64,000 bases of DNA, taken from positions 434,001 through 498,000 of the forward strand of contig JAWNGF010000004.1 of assembly GCA_037039685.1 (NCBI GenBank), written 5' to 3'. Both the position numbers and the translations under genes were made by a program. The stretch's first letter is position 1. Each line of letters starts with the position of its first letter. Under the pieces are notes generated by a model. The model saw only the letters and a list, made by a program, of their open reading frames with translations, was not told where the DNA came from and did not search any database. This DNA comes from Ceratobasidium sp. AG-K. Taxonomy: Eukaryota; Basidiomycota; Agaricomycetes; Cantharellales; Ceratobasidiaceae. Shown here piece after piece: positions 1-11,922 of this stretch.

Positions 1-640
1 GGAGCTCCCACTTGGGTTTGTGCAATATCTTGCTCGTTTAGTGATCCTGTGGGTCTTGCGGCTCGACTGGGTCCTCTTCTTGTTGATATAGTGGATGAGG
101 GACGTGATCCTCCATCTTCTTGAATAGACATGTTTGTTAAGCTTGTTTTGTAATGTCGTAAGCTTCTTCTTGGTGGCTATGAGACAAGCCGCAATGGAGA
201 GTGGACGGCACTAAGACCTAAGTGACCTCTTGAACCGCAACACACTTAAGCGTCTGTAGGCTCTTGAGGGTAGGGGTGGTTCTAAGTGTCACTCAGAGGG
301 GATGTTTTGACAAGACAAAACAAGCTGGGGTTACCAGGCTTGTTGGTCCTCTATATATATTCAAGAAGTGGCCGAGTCATACAAGGCGCAGCCACATGAG
401 TCATAAAGACAGCCAGTCAGGAGTGTCCATGTGAGTCATGCTGTATGAACAGACATGACTCGTACAAAGCACAGCCGCATTACACAATGTAACAGAACAA
501 CCACAAGAAGGTGGCAACGCGGCAAACAGAAACAGAAACACAAGACAAAGAAGGGGACAGGCGGGCAAGACAACAGGCAAGTCCGATGGAGTGAGCTGGC
601 TCACGACATGGGCCAAGGCCTATAATACAGACAGAAATGA
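1..640. other. Intergenic, no gene recognised
   Basis: No open frame here resembles a protein I know. An A/T stretch at about 351-360 resembles a TATA box, but no gene follows it convincingly. A 24-nt motif at 374-397 recurs, diverged, at 457-480 (direct repeat). This could be the edge of an old repeat element, but no termini are visible. Confidence 0.4.
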
Positions 641-654
641 GCTCATGTGAGGCT

Positions 655-1110
655 ACAATGGGATAGAGTCTCACCAGTAGGGAACCTGCCCAAGTTTGGT
701 CAAGTTGCTAGGCAAAAATCCAACAGATCACTGGACAAATATCAAACTATAGCTAGGCATAATTAGACAGCAATAAGCTCACATTTCCACCATGATATGA
801 AAACCGTTGTGCGTACCATGACCCTTGATCCATTCGCATCCGCAAAAAAACGCCACTGAGACTCCTTTGAAGTGGTCAACCGAAAATTGGATCGCTGCGG
901 GCGTAAACACCTCGCTGACGAATACACGCCTGTCGGTATACTTGAACGAGAAAATGACATCGTAGGAGTGGTGCGAGCCATCCTCACGCAGGATAATACT
1001 TGCGTGGTGCGCACATTGACGAAGCAACTTGTTCCTGTTAAGCGCCCACAAGACACTCAATGGAGCGTTGAGCTTGGTCGCCGTGTGATCCCCCGGTCGG
1101 TAATAGTGCT
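655..1110 (-). pseudogene. Tyrosinase relic (pseudogene)
   Basis: Reading the minus strand from about 1110 downwards gives a decayed match to the large CuB-side exon of the tyrosinase at 3955-5600: a degenerate F-x-Y segment, then residues resembling TPEAIEFLVDNFEGDSAAFF, then THNGFHIM in place of VHNGLHIM. The next exon is recognisable only as QLDQTW near 690-710. The 58-nt exon carrying the DPLFW-HH copper ligands is missing. The following exon is fused by a deletion directly to the FPTG splice region near 665. Missing ligands and broken frames make a functional product very unlikely. It is most likely a third copy of the local tyrosinase family. Confidence 0.7.
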
Positions 1111-1860
1111 TTGTATGTTAGTGAGGCGAGCTGAGAGTCTAGGATGATAGCATCAACACAATTGACCACCAGGAGAAAGGTGGGGGCGTATGTTGCATAA
1201 GCGTGGCCCTACATACGACCGTAGCCGATTAAAGCTCAAGTGAATCGACCAATTTCAACGAATGGGGTACCAGAGGATTATCCAGGTAAGCACAGTCTCC
1301 GCGCCGGCAGGGGAGAGGGAGGCAAGGTGATGTGGTCAAGGACAGTCGCGGTCGTTGAAGAGCTAAAATTGAAATGAATTATTGAGATCGCTTTGCCTCC
1401 ATATGTATTTTGTTGGATTTGTAAATTTAATTTACAGCCGCAGTGTGTAATGTAACAGGCTACACAGCCACGCAGCGTCTGTAGCGGCCGCGCCACAGTG
1501 GGTGCACACGTTATCTGCGCGAAAAGCTCGAGCATTATTGATATTTAATGGCTCTAGTAGCTATTTCCAGGATAACAGTGCCCTTTGGGTTTGGAATGAC
1601 TGCAGTAACGAATCATGCTGGTACCTTTGAGCCTTGCCCGCTTCTGTCAACGCCCTGAAGCCCCATTGCGGCGATGATCGTAGTTTCTCAGACTATTGTT
1701 TACCATATTGAGTATTTCGAATCAGCCTACAAACTCTCTGAAGCGCAGAAAGCCCCTCCAAAATCTTCGAAGGTCCATTCTGACGGCATTGAGACAGTGG
1801 GTAATGCGAACGATGCTCGTACACGCTAGTAGAAGGTTATATATTAAACGGAGCTGCGCA
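1111..1860. other. Intergenic, no gene recognised
   Basis: Only short, non-homologous open frames are present. The last part (about 1690-1860) lies just beyond the stop codon of the minus-strand oxidoreductase and probably holds its 3' UTR and terminator, but I cannot point to a specific signal. Confidence 0.4.
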
Positions 1861-3081
1861 CTATTCTTGAGGGTGGACAATAAGCTTCATGCCGCTAACG
1901 CCATTACGCGACAGATCCAACCCTTCCGATACCCCTGCCAACCCTCCTGCAACCACTTGCACCCGATTGGGGACAATCTTTCCTTCCTTGACCCATCGTC
2001 CAAGGTTACGCCATAGCGGTACACTGATATCTTTGCACAGGACAGGGTCAGCAAACATGAAATAGATTGACACCTTTCCATCAACGTTCCGAGACTTGAT
2101 CGACTCGTCGGGCGCACGTGCGAGTGAGAGCTGTGCATTGGGGACCACGGAAGGGGTGGTCAACACATCCCATGCAAGGGCTTGCGCGGATTCAGAGGCA
2201 ATGGCAGCAAAGACAAACGCGACGGGTACGGAAAATACAGACTGAACGGTCTTGGCATCGACGTCGCGGTCGAATACGTGGGTAGCGCCAAGTGATGTGA
2301 GATACGATGCGTGTTGAGAGGAGGACGTGGTGACGATTGGGGAGAATCCAGCGAGGCGAGCAAGTTGAATGGCTAGAATCAAAGTCAGCTACGGAGAAGG
2401 TCTTTCTAAGTAGGGTAGGCTTACCATACTGCCCGACCGATGAACTTCCGCCTAGGATAAATATGCCCTTTCCACTAGCAGTAGGCCCATTGAGGGGGAG
2501 CTCGATACCAGTCTTTTCGAAAAGACCCAGTGCAGCTGTGAGTAAAGTCAGGGGAATGGTTGCTGCCTGATCATCACTGAGGTTCTCCGGAGTCTTAGAT
2601 GCAAACTCGTTATCTACAATAGCATACTGTTGAAACGTCGATGAGCCGAGAGGATATTCACCTTGGAAGAATCTATGAGCTCTTAGTCAGTATATATGCG
2701 CGAACAAACAGGGGAGGGACTTACATCCTATCACCAGGCTTGTAATCAGTCACTTCAGATCCGATGGCTTCGACGATACCAGCACCGTCAAGACCGAGAA
2801 CCGCTGGGAAGGAGGTAATGAACATGCCAAGGTCACGAATCTGTAGACGACGTCGGTATTATTTTGAGGGATGGTAACGTTGATCTTACCGCACAGTCGA
2901 TAGGATTGACTACGAAGGCGAAGTTAGCAGCATTCAGACTAAATGATAGTCTGCACTTACTTCCAGCAGCTGTGACCTTGACCAGAACCTGCTTACCCTG
3001 TGGGGTAGGCACATCTCGGTCGCCTATGATAAGCTTCCCGGGAGCTTCAAGTAACATGGATGCCTTGAACTGTCGAGTCAT
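1861..3081 (-). CDS. MDR-family oxidoreductase (zinc-type alcohol dehydrogenase-like / enoyl reductase-like)
   Basis: Five exons (3081-2961, 2909-2890, 2840-2725, 2672-2425, 2372-1861) join in phase to 338 residues, the usual size for medium-chain dehydrogenase/reductases. The N-terminal GroES-like fold carries the NPIDCA and LGLDGAGIVEAIG blocks and PGDRM. The Rossmann nucleotide-binding loop is GGSSSVGQYAIQLA, followed by a GATHVFDR block. No catalytic zinc cysteine cluster is visible, so it is probably a zinc-free NAD(P)H quinone/enoyl reductase rather than a true alcohol dehydrogenase. This subgroup includes the toxD-like and trans-acting enoyl reductases of fungi; the substrate cannot be told. 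No polyketide synthase lies nearby, so secondary-metabolite involvement is not supported. Exon 2 is only 20 nt long. Confidence 0.9.
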
Positions 3082-3508
3082 TTGAGCCAGTTATGGAGAA
3101 AGAAGACTAGTGCACTAATTTCGGGTTGGAAAGTCAGTATTGAACAGTGTCCTTGCCTTGAGCTTTTTAAATCAACCAAGGATCTCTCCCGGAAAATGAA
3201 ACATTGACACTAAACTCAATACGTCACGAATCAGACACGTATTCGCTCACATTGTTGGGTCAACCCTGCTTCGGGGATGACTGAGCCCATGGGTTGTTAG
3301 TACCGACCCGGTGGGGGAGCGGAGACGTAATTGGGAACCAATTCGACCGTTATGGCAAGAGTTACGAAGCTACTACTCCTTCTGACCTGCTTGGGCCAAT
3401 GACATTGGCCTCGGGCGGAGGAATTATTAATAGAACAGAATACGACGGGCGCTCGAGATCACTAAGCTATTCTAAAACCATAACCACGCTCCAAACTACT
3501 ATAGAAAA
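3082..3508. other. Intergenic upstream of oxidoreductase
   Basis: No gene is seen. This should include the oxidoreductase promoter (minus strand, reading away from 3081). No clear TATA box or operator was identified. Confidence 0.35.
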
Positions 3509-3720
3509 GTGGAGGGCCGGGTGGAGGGCCGAGTGGAGGAACGAGTGGAGGAACAAGTGGAGGAACAAGTGGAGGAACAAGTGGAGAAACGAGTGGAGGA
3601 ACGAGTGGGGAAACGAGTGGGGAAACGAGTGAAGGGGCGAGTGGGGAAACGAGTGAAGGGGCGAGTGGAGGGGCGAGTGGAGGGGCGAGTGGAGGGGCGA
3701 GTGGAGGTCAGGTGGAGGGC
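3509..3720. repeat. 12-bp minisatellite (about 17-18 units)
   Basis: Tandem units of GTGGAGGAACGA and close variants (GTGGGGAAACGA, GTGAAGGGGCGA, GTGGAGGGGCGA) run head to tail. Because 12 is a multiple of three and the unit lacks stops, several frames on both strands stay open across it. The resulting Arg/Trp/Glu-rich or Ser/Thr/Arg-rich predictions are artefacts. Blocks of identical variants (three AACAA units, three GGGGCGA units) show local unit duplication by slippage. Confidence 0.92.
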
Positions 3721-3954
3721 CATGAACACAAGGTACCGTTGCACCTCTTATTGTTCATCATTTCCCCGAATTGACCGGAAGGTATTAGCCATCTCGCGTG
3801 AGAGAAATATCATCGGGAACACCTGAAGCCAAGTCTCAGGGTTATCGCTTGGATGGTCAGACTCTTATAGACAAGTAAAGTATTAATTCATCATGCGTAT
3901 AATAACATACCCCTACACATGCGGAGAGGGGAGAGGGAAACAAGGCGGATACTA
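3721..3954. other. Intergenic 3' of tyrosinase
   Basis: Short spacer between the minisatellite and the tyrosinase stop codon. No feature was recognised; it probably holds the tyrosinase 3' UTR. Confidence 0.4.
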
Positions 3955-5600
3955 TCACATCTTGTCGTAGGTGTAGCAAAGAATTCCACCTTCATACCCA
4001 GTGAACCTGTCATAATGTTAGAAACGAATGAAGGGCCGCCAGACTAAACGTACTTGTTTTTGTAATCACTAGTAATCGACATGACTGCCTCTATCCTGAT
4101 ATCTTGCTCCTCCATGCCCGACGACGGGAGTATCATTTTGGTATTCGCGACTGGGCCAACACCTGCGGTAGGGACCGGAGTTAGGCTCGCAATCCGGCAA
4201 TATATCGGATATTTACCAGTGGGGAACTCGTCGTAGCGAGACAAATCCTGGACACTGCCACCGTAGAAGGAACGAGCGTTGGCAGGACGGCGCGCTTGCC
4301 AACGAGCCCAAGTTCGGTCGAGTTGCTACACAAGCGGGAATATGAGCATTCATCGGGACTAATTCAACACCTCATGCATACCCCGTGATGGAACCAAAAA
4401 AGAGGATCAGACGGAGTTGGCGAGGGATCCGACATATCCCTACCCAAATCTCAGTATTCTCGACCGGGAAAAGAAACGACCTCACTCACCCGCCCATCAT
4501 GATATGCAACCCATTATGAACACCCTGAATCCTCGGTCCATCCACAGCCGCGAAAAACGCCGCCGAGTCTCCCTCAAAGTTGTCAACCAAAAACTCGATC
4601 GCCTCGGGCGTAAACGTCTCGTTTGCAAATGCCGATTTATTGGCGTATTCGAACGGAAAGATGGTGTTGTGGACAAAGGGTTGAGGTGTAAACTGACGGC
4701 GGACGCGGTGCGGGATGGGGTAGGCGCGAGTTGTATTGGCGAATGCGCCATCGGTGACTACCCAGTCGTCTTCTTCCTTACCCCTAATTTGAATATGAGT
4801 GTGAGCCTGGGATGCGGACTGGATGGGCGTACCATGTGCCTAGACCATACTCGGGGTCGGATTCGAAGATGGGCGAGTTGTAGACGTCGTGAGCATCTGG
4901 GCGAAGATTAACGATAGTCCTTGGGTTGTCTCGAAATATCCTTACCAATAGTCCAGTCCCAGTCTACGCACGAATAAACGTTAGTGACAGGAGCACACAG
5001 GCAGGGGGTGAGCCATACGTACAAGGCATGGTACCATTAAACCCGCAAGTCAGCTTCAAGTCCGTCTCGAACGCATGGAGATACCATCGATGCCTAGGTC
5101 AAACGTCAGCTATTCTATCAATTACTCCTACTTTTAGCGCTAACCATGGGAAGAATTCTAGACCAACGTCAATCAGAGCTCAACCAAGGTTTGTGCGGGG
5201 AAGACTTACGAGAAACAACGTGCGTGCCCGCATTGGAGTCCATGTGGAGGTAGACCCAGTCGTCATAGTGGTTCGCCGTGGTGTTGATCAATGGAATACC
5301 CCCCGTGATTCGGGTCTTGGTAAGGTTGGGACGATGGGGAGTATTCGCCATGCACTTGGAGGGAAACCCCGTCAGTCAGGGAAGAGGGTGGGGAGAGTTG
5401 GTACCTTACCTTGATCGCGCGGATAAACTCTTTCTTTTCCCTTTGAATAGTATCGGTCATTGCTTCCTTGTAGATGGATAAATTACATACTCGGTCGAAT
5501 GGTTTCGCCACTCCTTCCGTACGACCGGATTCGTACACTCGACAGCAAACACAGAACTAGCGGCCGAGAGTATCACAATACTAATAGCCGACAATATCAT
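3955..5600 (-). CDS. Secreted short tyrosinase (copper monooxygenase), intact
   Basis: Twelve exons (5600-5491, 5440-5410, 5354-5210, 5157-5145, 5093-5023, 4963-4946, 4896-4833, 4783-4490, 4439-4382, 4325-4217, 4162-4054, 4006-3955) join in phase to 357 residues. The start gives a signal peptide (MILSAISIVILSAASSVFA). The CuA site is seen as H84, H92 and H101 (last one in FFPWHRWY), and the CuB site as VHNGLHIM plus DPLFWFHHGQLDRTW. These type-3 copper enzymes hydroxylate phenols and oxidise catechols to quinones. It lacks the long C-terminal latency domain of mushroom PPO, so it belongs to the short secreted class common in basidiomycetes. One exon is 13 nt and one is 18 nt. It is divergent from the paralogue starting at 6416, with 815 bp between starts. 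Confidence 0.94.
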
Positions 5601-6415
5601 AGTAAAAGATTGAGGTACCAAGTCAAGGGGAGGGAAAGGATGGGAGTTGTTGATTCGGCATGAACTCACAGCTATTTATCCATCATTGACCTCTTACGAA
5701 TATCCAAGGCCACAATTCTCGCGCATTTACCCAATATAGTAGCGGATGTCTAGGCGTATATTAACATAGCTCCGAGCCTCAGCATTCCCGGGATGTGGGT
5801 GGAGACATGACGGGCGTTTGGGGTGGGAGTGGTTTTGTTCCATGACGGACGGAGGCATCGGAAGCAAATTAGCCGCTATGATTAGTCATACTCGACAAGA
5901 ACCCTCCCGCTCCTACCTTGCCATTCAACTCTCATCTCTTAGTTGTAATCTGCCCACTATCGGACTAAATGATTCAACTATATACTAATATCAATCCGTT
6001 GCCACTCTCAAAGGTTTACTGACTGGATGGGGCTTTGACATCTGACATGGACAAGGACTGGCACTATGCTGTCGAGCGTTTGATTATCCTCCATGACATC
6101 GCCGGTTGTATAGGCGGCGATAGTACCGTGACTAGGAGTTCTCTGACATCTCATTCGAACATTTCGTCGTATGTTTGATGCTGAGCACGTTCAACTCTTC
6201 TTCAAATTTGTCTCGGCCCAATCCACATTCTCAGGCCTGCTGCGATGTGCCCGCTCGTGTCTCGGGTCATTCAAGCCATTGTGTATTCCACCGTCGCTAT
6301 TTGGAGACTAGTTTACCTCGGATTCCTCAAAAGCGTATAAATCTCAGGCTGAGCTTGAACTTGGACTTCAGCCTCTTCTCGATTCTTGTCTTCAGACCTA
6401 TCCTATCATTTGATC
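5601..6415. promoter_or_regulatory. Shared divergent promoter region of two tyrosinases
   Basis: The two tyrosinase genes start outward from this 815-bp spacer, so it must hold both promoters. I see no confident TATA or operator. No internal coding frame has recognisable homology. Coregulation is an inference from geometry only. Confidence 0.4.
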
Positions 6416-8021
6416 ATGCGCTTCCTACTTCTTGCTGTTGCTCTCCCTCTTGCCTCTGCATACGATCTACATGTTCCATCTCCCAAAGACGAGGTCCTCG
6501 TAACACCTAGCACCACTGGCGAGTATACACCCGATGCCGGCAAGTCGATTTACGGCGCCCCTCCGCTGATGAAACCCGGACAATGCACGAATCCGGTGAT
6601 ACGTCGCGAGTGGCGCACGCTCAACAAATGGGACAAGAAAGCGTGGATCGATGCACTCAAGGTGGGTATCGAAAACTTTATTGACTTACATAATGGGTTG
6701 AAAGTCTTTGCAGTGCGTGGAAAAGATGCCTCACTCGGACACGCTATATAAAACTCGAATCGCCGGCGGTGTACCACTCATCAACGAAACCGCTACCCAC
6801 TACGACGACTGGACTTATCTGCATGTGGTACGCTGTTATTTAGTATGTCATGGCAATGGAAACTCATTGCTTGATTTAGGATTCGAACGTAAAAACACAT
6901 ATCACCGCTTGTGAGTACAAGCCACTTCCAACTCTAACTGAGACTAATATCGCAGCGTTTTAGTGTTCTTCCCATGGTAGACTCATTCATTTCATTCCGT
7001 CCTCCGATTTCTTAACTCTTCCACCCCAGGCACCGCTGGTACCTCGACTCATTCGAGCGCGTCTTGAAGACCAAATGCGGTTTCAATGGCACTATGCCCT
7101 ACTGGAACTGGTCTCTCGGTACGTCCATTAACCATCTATGCTTGATTCTACCTAATCGACTCCCTAGACGTTGCCGACCTATCCAAATCCCCCATCTTTG
7201 AATCCGACCCTGAATACGGCATTGGCACCTGGGGCAAAGAGGAAAACGACTGGCACGTTGTCGACGGCGCATTCAACCAATCCATCCGCGCCTACCCCAT
7301 CCCCCATATTATCCGCCGCCAATGGACCCCTCAGCCTTTTGGGACCAACTTGATTTTCCCATTCGAGTACTCCAACAAATTGGCGTGGGCAAACGAGACG
7401 GCGACGCACAAGGCTATGCAGGGTATGATTGATAATCATCGTGGAGACTCGGACGCGCTCTTTGGTGCCATGGAGGGACCGAGGGCGCAGGGTGTGCACA
7501 ATGCTATCCATTTATCGATCGGAGGGTAAGTTTGAGTCCATTCACCTCGTACTTTTGGGTATCTGATTTTCCTGGTTTTGTAGCGACATGTCCGATCCGT
7601 CACCGACCCCATCTGATCCTCTCTTCTGGTTGCATCATGGGGTGCGTATAAATATCCAATTCTTGGGTATTATTGAACTGACTCGAGTGCAGATGCTCGA
7701 CCGCGTCTTTGCAATGTGGCAAGCCAAGTACCCGGAAAACGCCCGAGTCATTCTCAGGCGGGTCGTTCCAAAATCTCGAAGCCTACGACGAGTGGCCAAC
7801 CGGTATGCCTCCCATGGTCAACACCAAGTCGCTTCTCCCCGTCTCGGGAATGGAGGTATCGGATGTGGCCGTGGAGGAAGTCATGAGTATAACGAGTAAC
7901 TACAAGAACAAGTAAGTGGTCCTCATCAAGTCAGAGTTATGTACTAATATAAATCTATAGATGGACTGAATTTAGCGGCGGGAGGTTGTGCTACACGTAC
8001 GATAATATGCTGTATGCATGA
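6416..8021 (+). CDS. Secreted short tyrosinase, with a +1 frameshift near 7747
   Basis: Nine exons are traced: 6416-6661, 6714-6827, 6880-6910, 6964-6976 (the same 13-nt micro-exon as the paralogue), 7030-7118, 7168-7525, 7584-7641, 7693-7911 and 7961-8021. They total 1189 nt, one more than a multiple of three. The start gives a signal peptide (MRFLLLAVALPLASA). CuA (THITALFFPWHRWY) and CuB (VHNAIHL, DPLFWLHHGMLDRVF) are intact. In exon 8 the frame runs correctly to ..KYPENAR; one extra base (G at about 7747) then shifts it. The correct frame resumes as SFSGGSFQNL and continues to the conserved LCYTYDNM tail. The intron after the PTG motif of the paralogue is absent here. It is either a recent pseudogene or a sequence error; the rest of the gene looks well preserved. 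Confidence 0.88.
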
Positions 8022-8389
8022 TTGGGCATTTACTTCCTTCCTGGGTCCATTGGTATTTTTTCGTATATTAGTTTTTCGTTTAATCTAGAGCGCAGTTCAA
8101 GTAGATCACGTAGAGTAAGCACATACCTTTATCAAAGGGTTATGGATAATCGCAAGATCAAAACGAAAGCAGGTCCAGAACTAGAATATTGAGCTGCGAA
8201 AACATTACGAAGGGATGAAGTGGGCTGCGCCACATTCCTCCATTGAGCCAATCAATTTGCTAAATCAGGAAAGAAGTGGCCTGTGCCTTTCAGTCTACCT
8301 ATTCTAGTCCTATTTTGCACTAGGTGAATCAGCCTCGTGCCCTTGCCCCTATGTAGTTCTAGAACTGACTCTAGGCTGACGCCTTATAT
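8022..8389. other. Intergenic between tyrosinase and TPR-CHAT 1
   Basis: No gene is seen. It contains the tyrosinase 3' UTR and the promoter of the next gene. The sequence TTATATATG directly abuts the chosen ATG at 8390; no separate TATA box was assigned. Confidence 0.35.
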
Positions 8390-11300
8390 ATGGGTCTAGC
8401 ATTCAGGAACCCCACGCACCTTGAATACTCCCGCCCCGGAACCGAACGACTCATCGAGGTAAGCACTGAACCTACTGAGGAACCGTGCTAGGTGGTTTAC
8501 CTAGCCGTCTCAGGTGGACAACCGTCTTCTGGGTACCCCTAGAATGTCCCAAACAATACAAAGTACGTTCTGGGAATTAGGGCCAAAGCGTCTCTTGCTG
8601 ATATACTCAATTCGGAAGACACGTATGAGCCGCCTGCATTGGATAAAAACAATGGGGATTCTCTTGCAGAAACGGAATCAGTTCCAAACGACTCAAAGGA
8701 TGATGATAATCCTTCCTCTGACCTTCTACAGCTAATAATGGACTCTGTGTCAAATGATCCTGGTTCTCTTGGAGATATGCTCACTTATATAGAAGGAAAC
8801 ATGGGTGCGGGGTACGTTTGACATGACTTGAAACCGCCATCAAGGGCGTCCACATGATACTCGTCCAACTGACTGTCATATTTTTCCAGTGCCGCAGAGG
8901 GAGAAAAGGAAGAAATTTTGATAGCAGTTCTGGCAGGCCTTCGAGACGGGTATCAGCAACTGTTTGACCAGAATCATGACCCGAGCGACATTGGCAACGT
9001 TATCGAATGCCTTACCAGAATGATCCGACTTACTCCGGATCAGCATACCAATAAGCCATGGTTACTCAATGATCTCGGTGTCGCATACCAACTTCTTTTC
9101 CAGAGCCAGGGCGACACGAAGGACATTAACAAAGCAATCGAATCTCACTCTCAGGCTGTATTGTTAACTTCCAATGGGGATCCCACCTGGTCAGCAAGGC
9201 TGAGTAACCTTGGAACTGCTCACACGCGTCGGTTCGAGCACCAGGGCGGCCTGGACGATATCAACACGTCAATCAAATACCATTCTGAAGTAGTGGCCTG
9301 CACGCCAGACGATGATACGCGCAAACCGGGGATGCTCAACGCTCTCGTGATTGCGCACGCGCGTCGGTTTGAGTACGAGGGTGATATTAACGACCTGAAT
9401 ACGGCAATCGAATTCCAACTCAAAGCGGCTCAGCTCACTCCTGAGGAAGATCCTAGCATCCACTCAACGCTAAACAATCTTGGAAGCCTTTATCACCGTC
9501 GCTTTGAGCACAAGGGAGATTTTGCAGATATCAACTTGGCAATAGAATGCCGTTCGAAAGCAGTATTGCTCGCTACGGACGCTGAGACTGAAAAACCATT
9601 GTGGCTTAACAACCTTGGGGCCGCCTATCAGCGTCGTTTTGAACGTCAGGGAGATCTTACCGACATTGAAACAGCTATCGAATGCCAATCCCAGGCAGTG
9701 TCATTGACCCCAGAAGGTCATCCAGATCGAGCAGCCTGGCTCAACAACCTCGGAACTGCCTACCAATTCCGATACAGGCGCCTAGGAGAGACGGCTGACA
9801 ATGACAGAGCAATTGAATGCCAGTCTGAAGCAGTTTCACTCATGCTAGATAGCCATCCAGGAAAGCCATCTTGGCTTAGCAACCTTGGGAGCGCCTTTGA
9901 AAACCGGTTCGAATCTCGAGGTGACCTGGACGACATAAACTCGGCAATCAACTACAAGTCACGAGCGTTGTCGCTCACGCCTGATGGTCACGCTGAGAAA
10001 TCGTCACGCCTCAACAATCTCGGTCTCGCTTATCAATTTCGGTTTGACAAGCAAGGCGATACTGCAGATCTCAATACGGCCATTGAGTATCTAAGCCAGG
10101 CATTGCCTCCTCTGCCCGATGGTCATCCTGACAAGGTGTTATATTCCAAGAACCTTGGAACCGCATACATGAGTCTATTTATGCTTACTATGTCGGAAGA
10201 GGCCGTCCAAAGAGGGATTGCCTACTTTCGAGAAGCCGCACAATCCATCACGGGATCCCCTCGGATTGTATTTCAATCATCGCTCGAATTTGCTAAGCTG
10301 GCAGTCGCTCACGAACTTCCCGATGCATTGGCAGCGTATCAACGAATTATCGACCTTATTCCTCAGTTAGTCTGGGTGGGGTCCACAGTATCTCACCGCT
10401 ACGAACTCATCGAGCAAATGGGTAACATTGTTGCTGAGGCGGCATCGTATGCAATAGATAACAGCAACTACGAATCTGCATTGGAGTGGCTGGAGCAAGG
10501 TCGCTCAATCGTCTGGAATCAGATTCTTCAACTCCGGAGCCCTCTTGACGACCTTTTCCATTCCTATCCAAGCCTCGCAGAGGAGCTGAAAGAGATCGGT
10601 GAGGGACTTGAACAAGCAGGCTCCCGCCCATCTACCCATGTGCCGCTGGGAGCCGCACAGAGAAGTCTAGAAATTGAGGCTCAGAGCCATTACACCCTCG
10701 CAGCGCGGTGGGACAAATTACTTCAGCAGATTCGGGGATATATTGGATTTGAGGACTTTATGCGCCCCCGAAAAGCGAGCAGCCTTAAACACGTGGCGAC
10801 AGTCGGTTCGGTTGTTGTCATAAATTTTTGCGACTACGGCTGTGATGCTCTCGTTATTCAGCCAAGCGTAGATGCGATTGGGCACATCTCCCTTTCGGAA
10901 TTCTCGTTAAGCAAAGCAATCAACCTTCAAACCCGTTTGGTGCCGCTCACAGGCCGCCAGGGCTCATCTAGCCGAGGGGAGAGGCGACCACTTCGCGTTC
11001 TACGCCAGACCGACTGGAAGCAGCCATTGCGCGACTTATGGTTATACATAGTTGAGCCGGTGCTCCGATTCCTCGGCCACACGGTTCGTGTATGCACGTG
11101 ATGCACTTGAGTTAATTTTTGATATGTGAGGTTTTGTAGAGTCGATCAGCCAAGGAGCTCCCACACATTACTTGGTGCACCATAGGTCCGCTTTCGTTCC
11201 TCCCGCTTCACGCAGCCGGTCCCTACGATGGAGTGAACCCCAACGCATTCGATCTCATGGTCTCATCATACACCCCAACCCTAAGTACGTTGCTAGGATC

Positions 11301-11922
11301 AACCTCCGACATAACTGCTCAATCGACGGGAATCCTTGCAGTCGGTCAAAAAGACACACTTGGACAAGTTACATTGCCCCATACTGAGACTGAGTTGGCA
11401 TTAATCAAGGAACATGCAAAGCGTGTTCACTACACGCAGCTCGACGGCGAGCGAGCCACGGCAAGTTCAGTGCTTGATGCAATGGAAGAGCATAGCTGGG
11501 TCCATCTAGCATGTCACGGCTCTCAGAACCCCGAGGATCCATCACGAAGTGCGTTTCACCTACACGATGGCGACCTTACCCTTGCCCAGATCACTAAGCG
11601 CGCATTCAAGAACAAGGGTCTCGCCTTTTTATCCGCTTGTCAGACTGCTACGGGCGATAGCAAGATGCCAGACGAGGCGCTGCATCTGGCAGCCGGGATG
11701 CTGATGGCTGGGTATCCGAGTGTGATTGCGACGATGTGGTCGATCCAAGATGAGGATGGACCGGAAGTTGCCGGGAAGGTATATGAGGAACTATTGAGAG
11801 AAGGACAGATGGATCATACAGGGGCGGCAAGGGCACTACACAAGGCGGTGGCACGTATGCGCGAGAAGGTGGGAGTGGATCAAGTGGAGCGGTGGGCGCC
11901 TTTTATCCATATGGGTTCATGA
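8390..11922 (+). CDS. TPR-CHAT domain protein 1 (caspase-like protease)
   Basis: Four exons (8390-8458, 8543-8811, 8890-11083, 11140-11922) join in phase to 1104 residues. The start at 8390 was chosen because the frame of exon 2 opens only after the CCTAG acceptor at 8542 and joins cleanly to this upstream exon. About ten 45-residue TPR-like repeats follow a pattern such as NLGxAYQxRFExQGDxxDI. They lead through a helical linker (LEWLEQGRSIVWNQ) into a C-terminal CHAT domain. The caspase-type dyad is present: His about 970 in HLACHG and Cys about 1011 in LSACQTA. CHAT proteins are clan CD cysteine peptidases, and bacterial TPR-CHAT enzymes act in cell-death defence. The fungal substrate is unknown, and no gasdermin-like gene is seen nearby. 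It is paralogous to the next gene. Confidence 0.92.

Noticed and set aside
3499..3826. Open frames rich in Arg/Trp/Glu or Ser/Thr/Arg across the minisatellite
   Set aside because: The frames stay open on both strands only because a stop-free 12-bp unit is repeated; no start context, introns or homology.
8543..8590. Start of TPR-CHAT 1 at the ATG at 8544 using an 18-nt intron
   Set aside because: It gives the right frame, but 18 nt is too short to splice; the upstream exon 8390-8458 with a normal 84-nt intron fits better.
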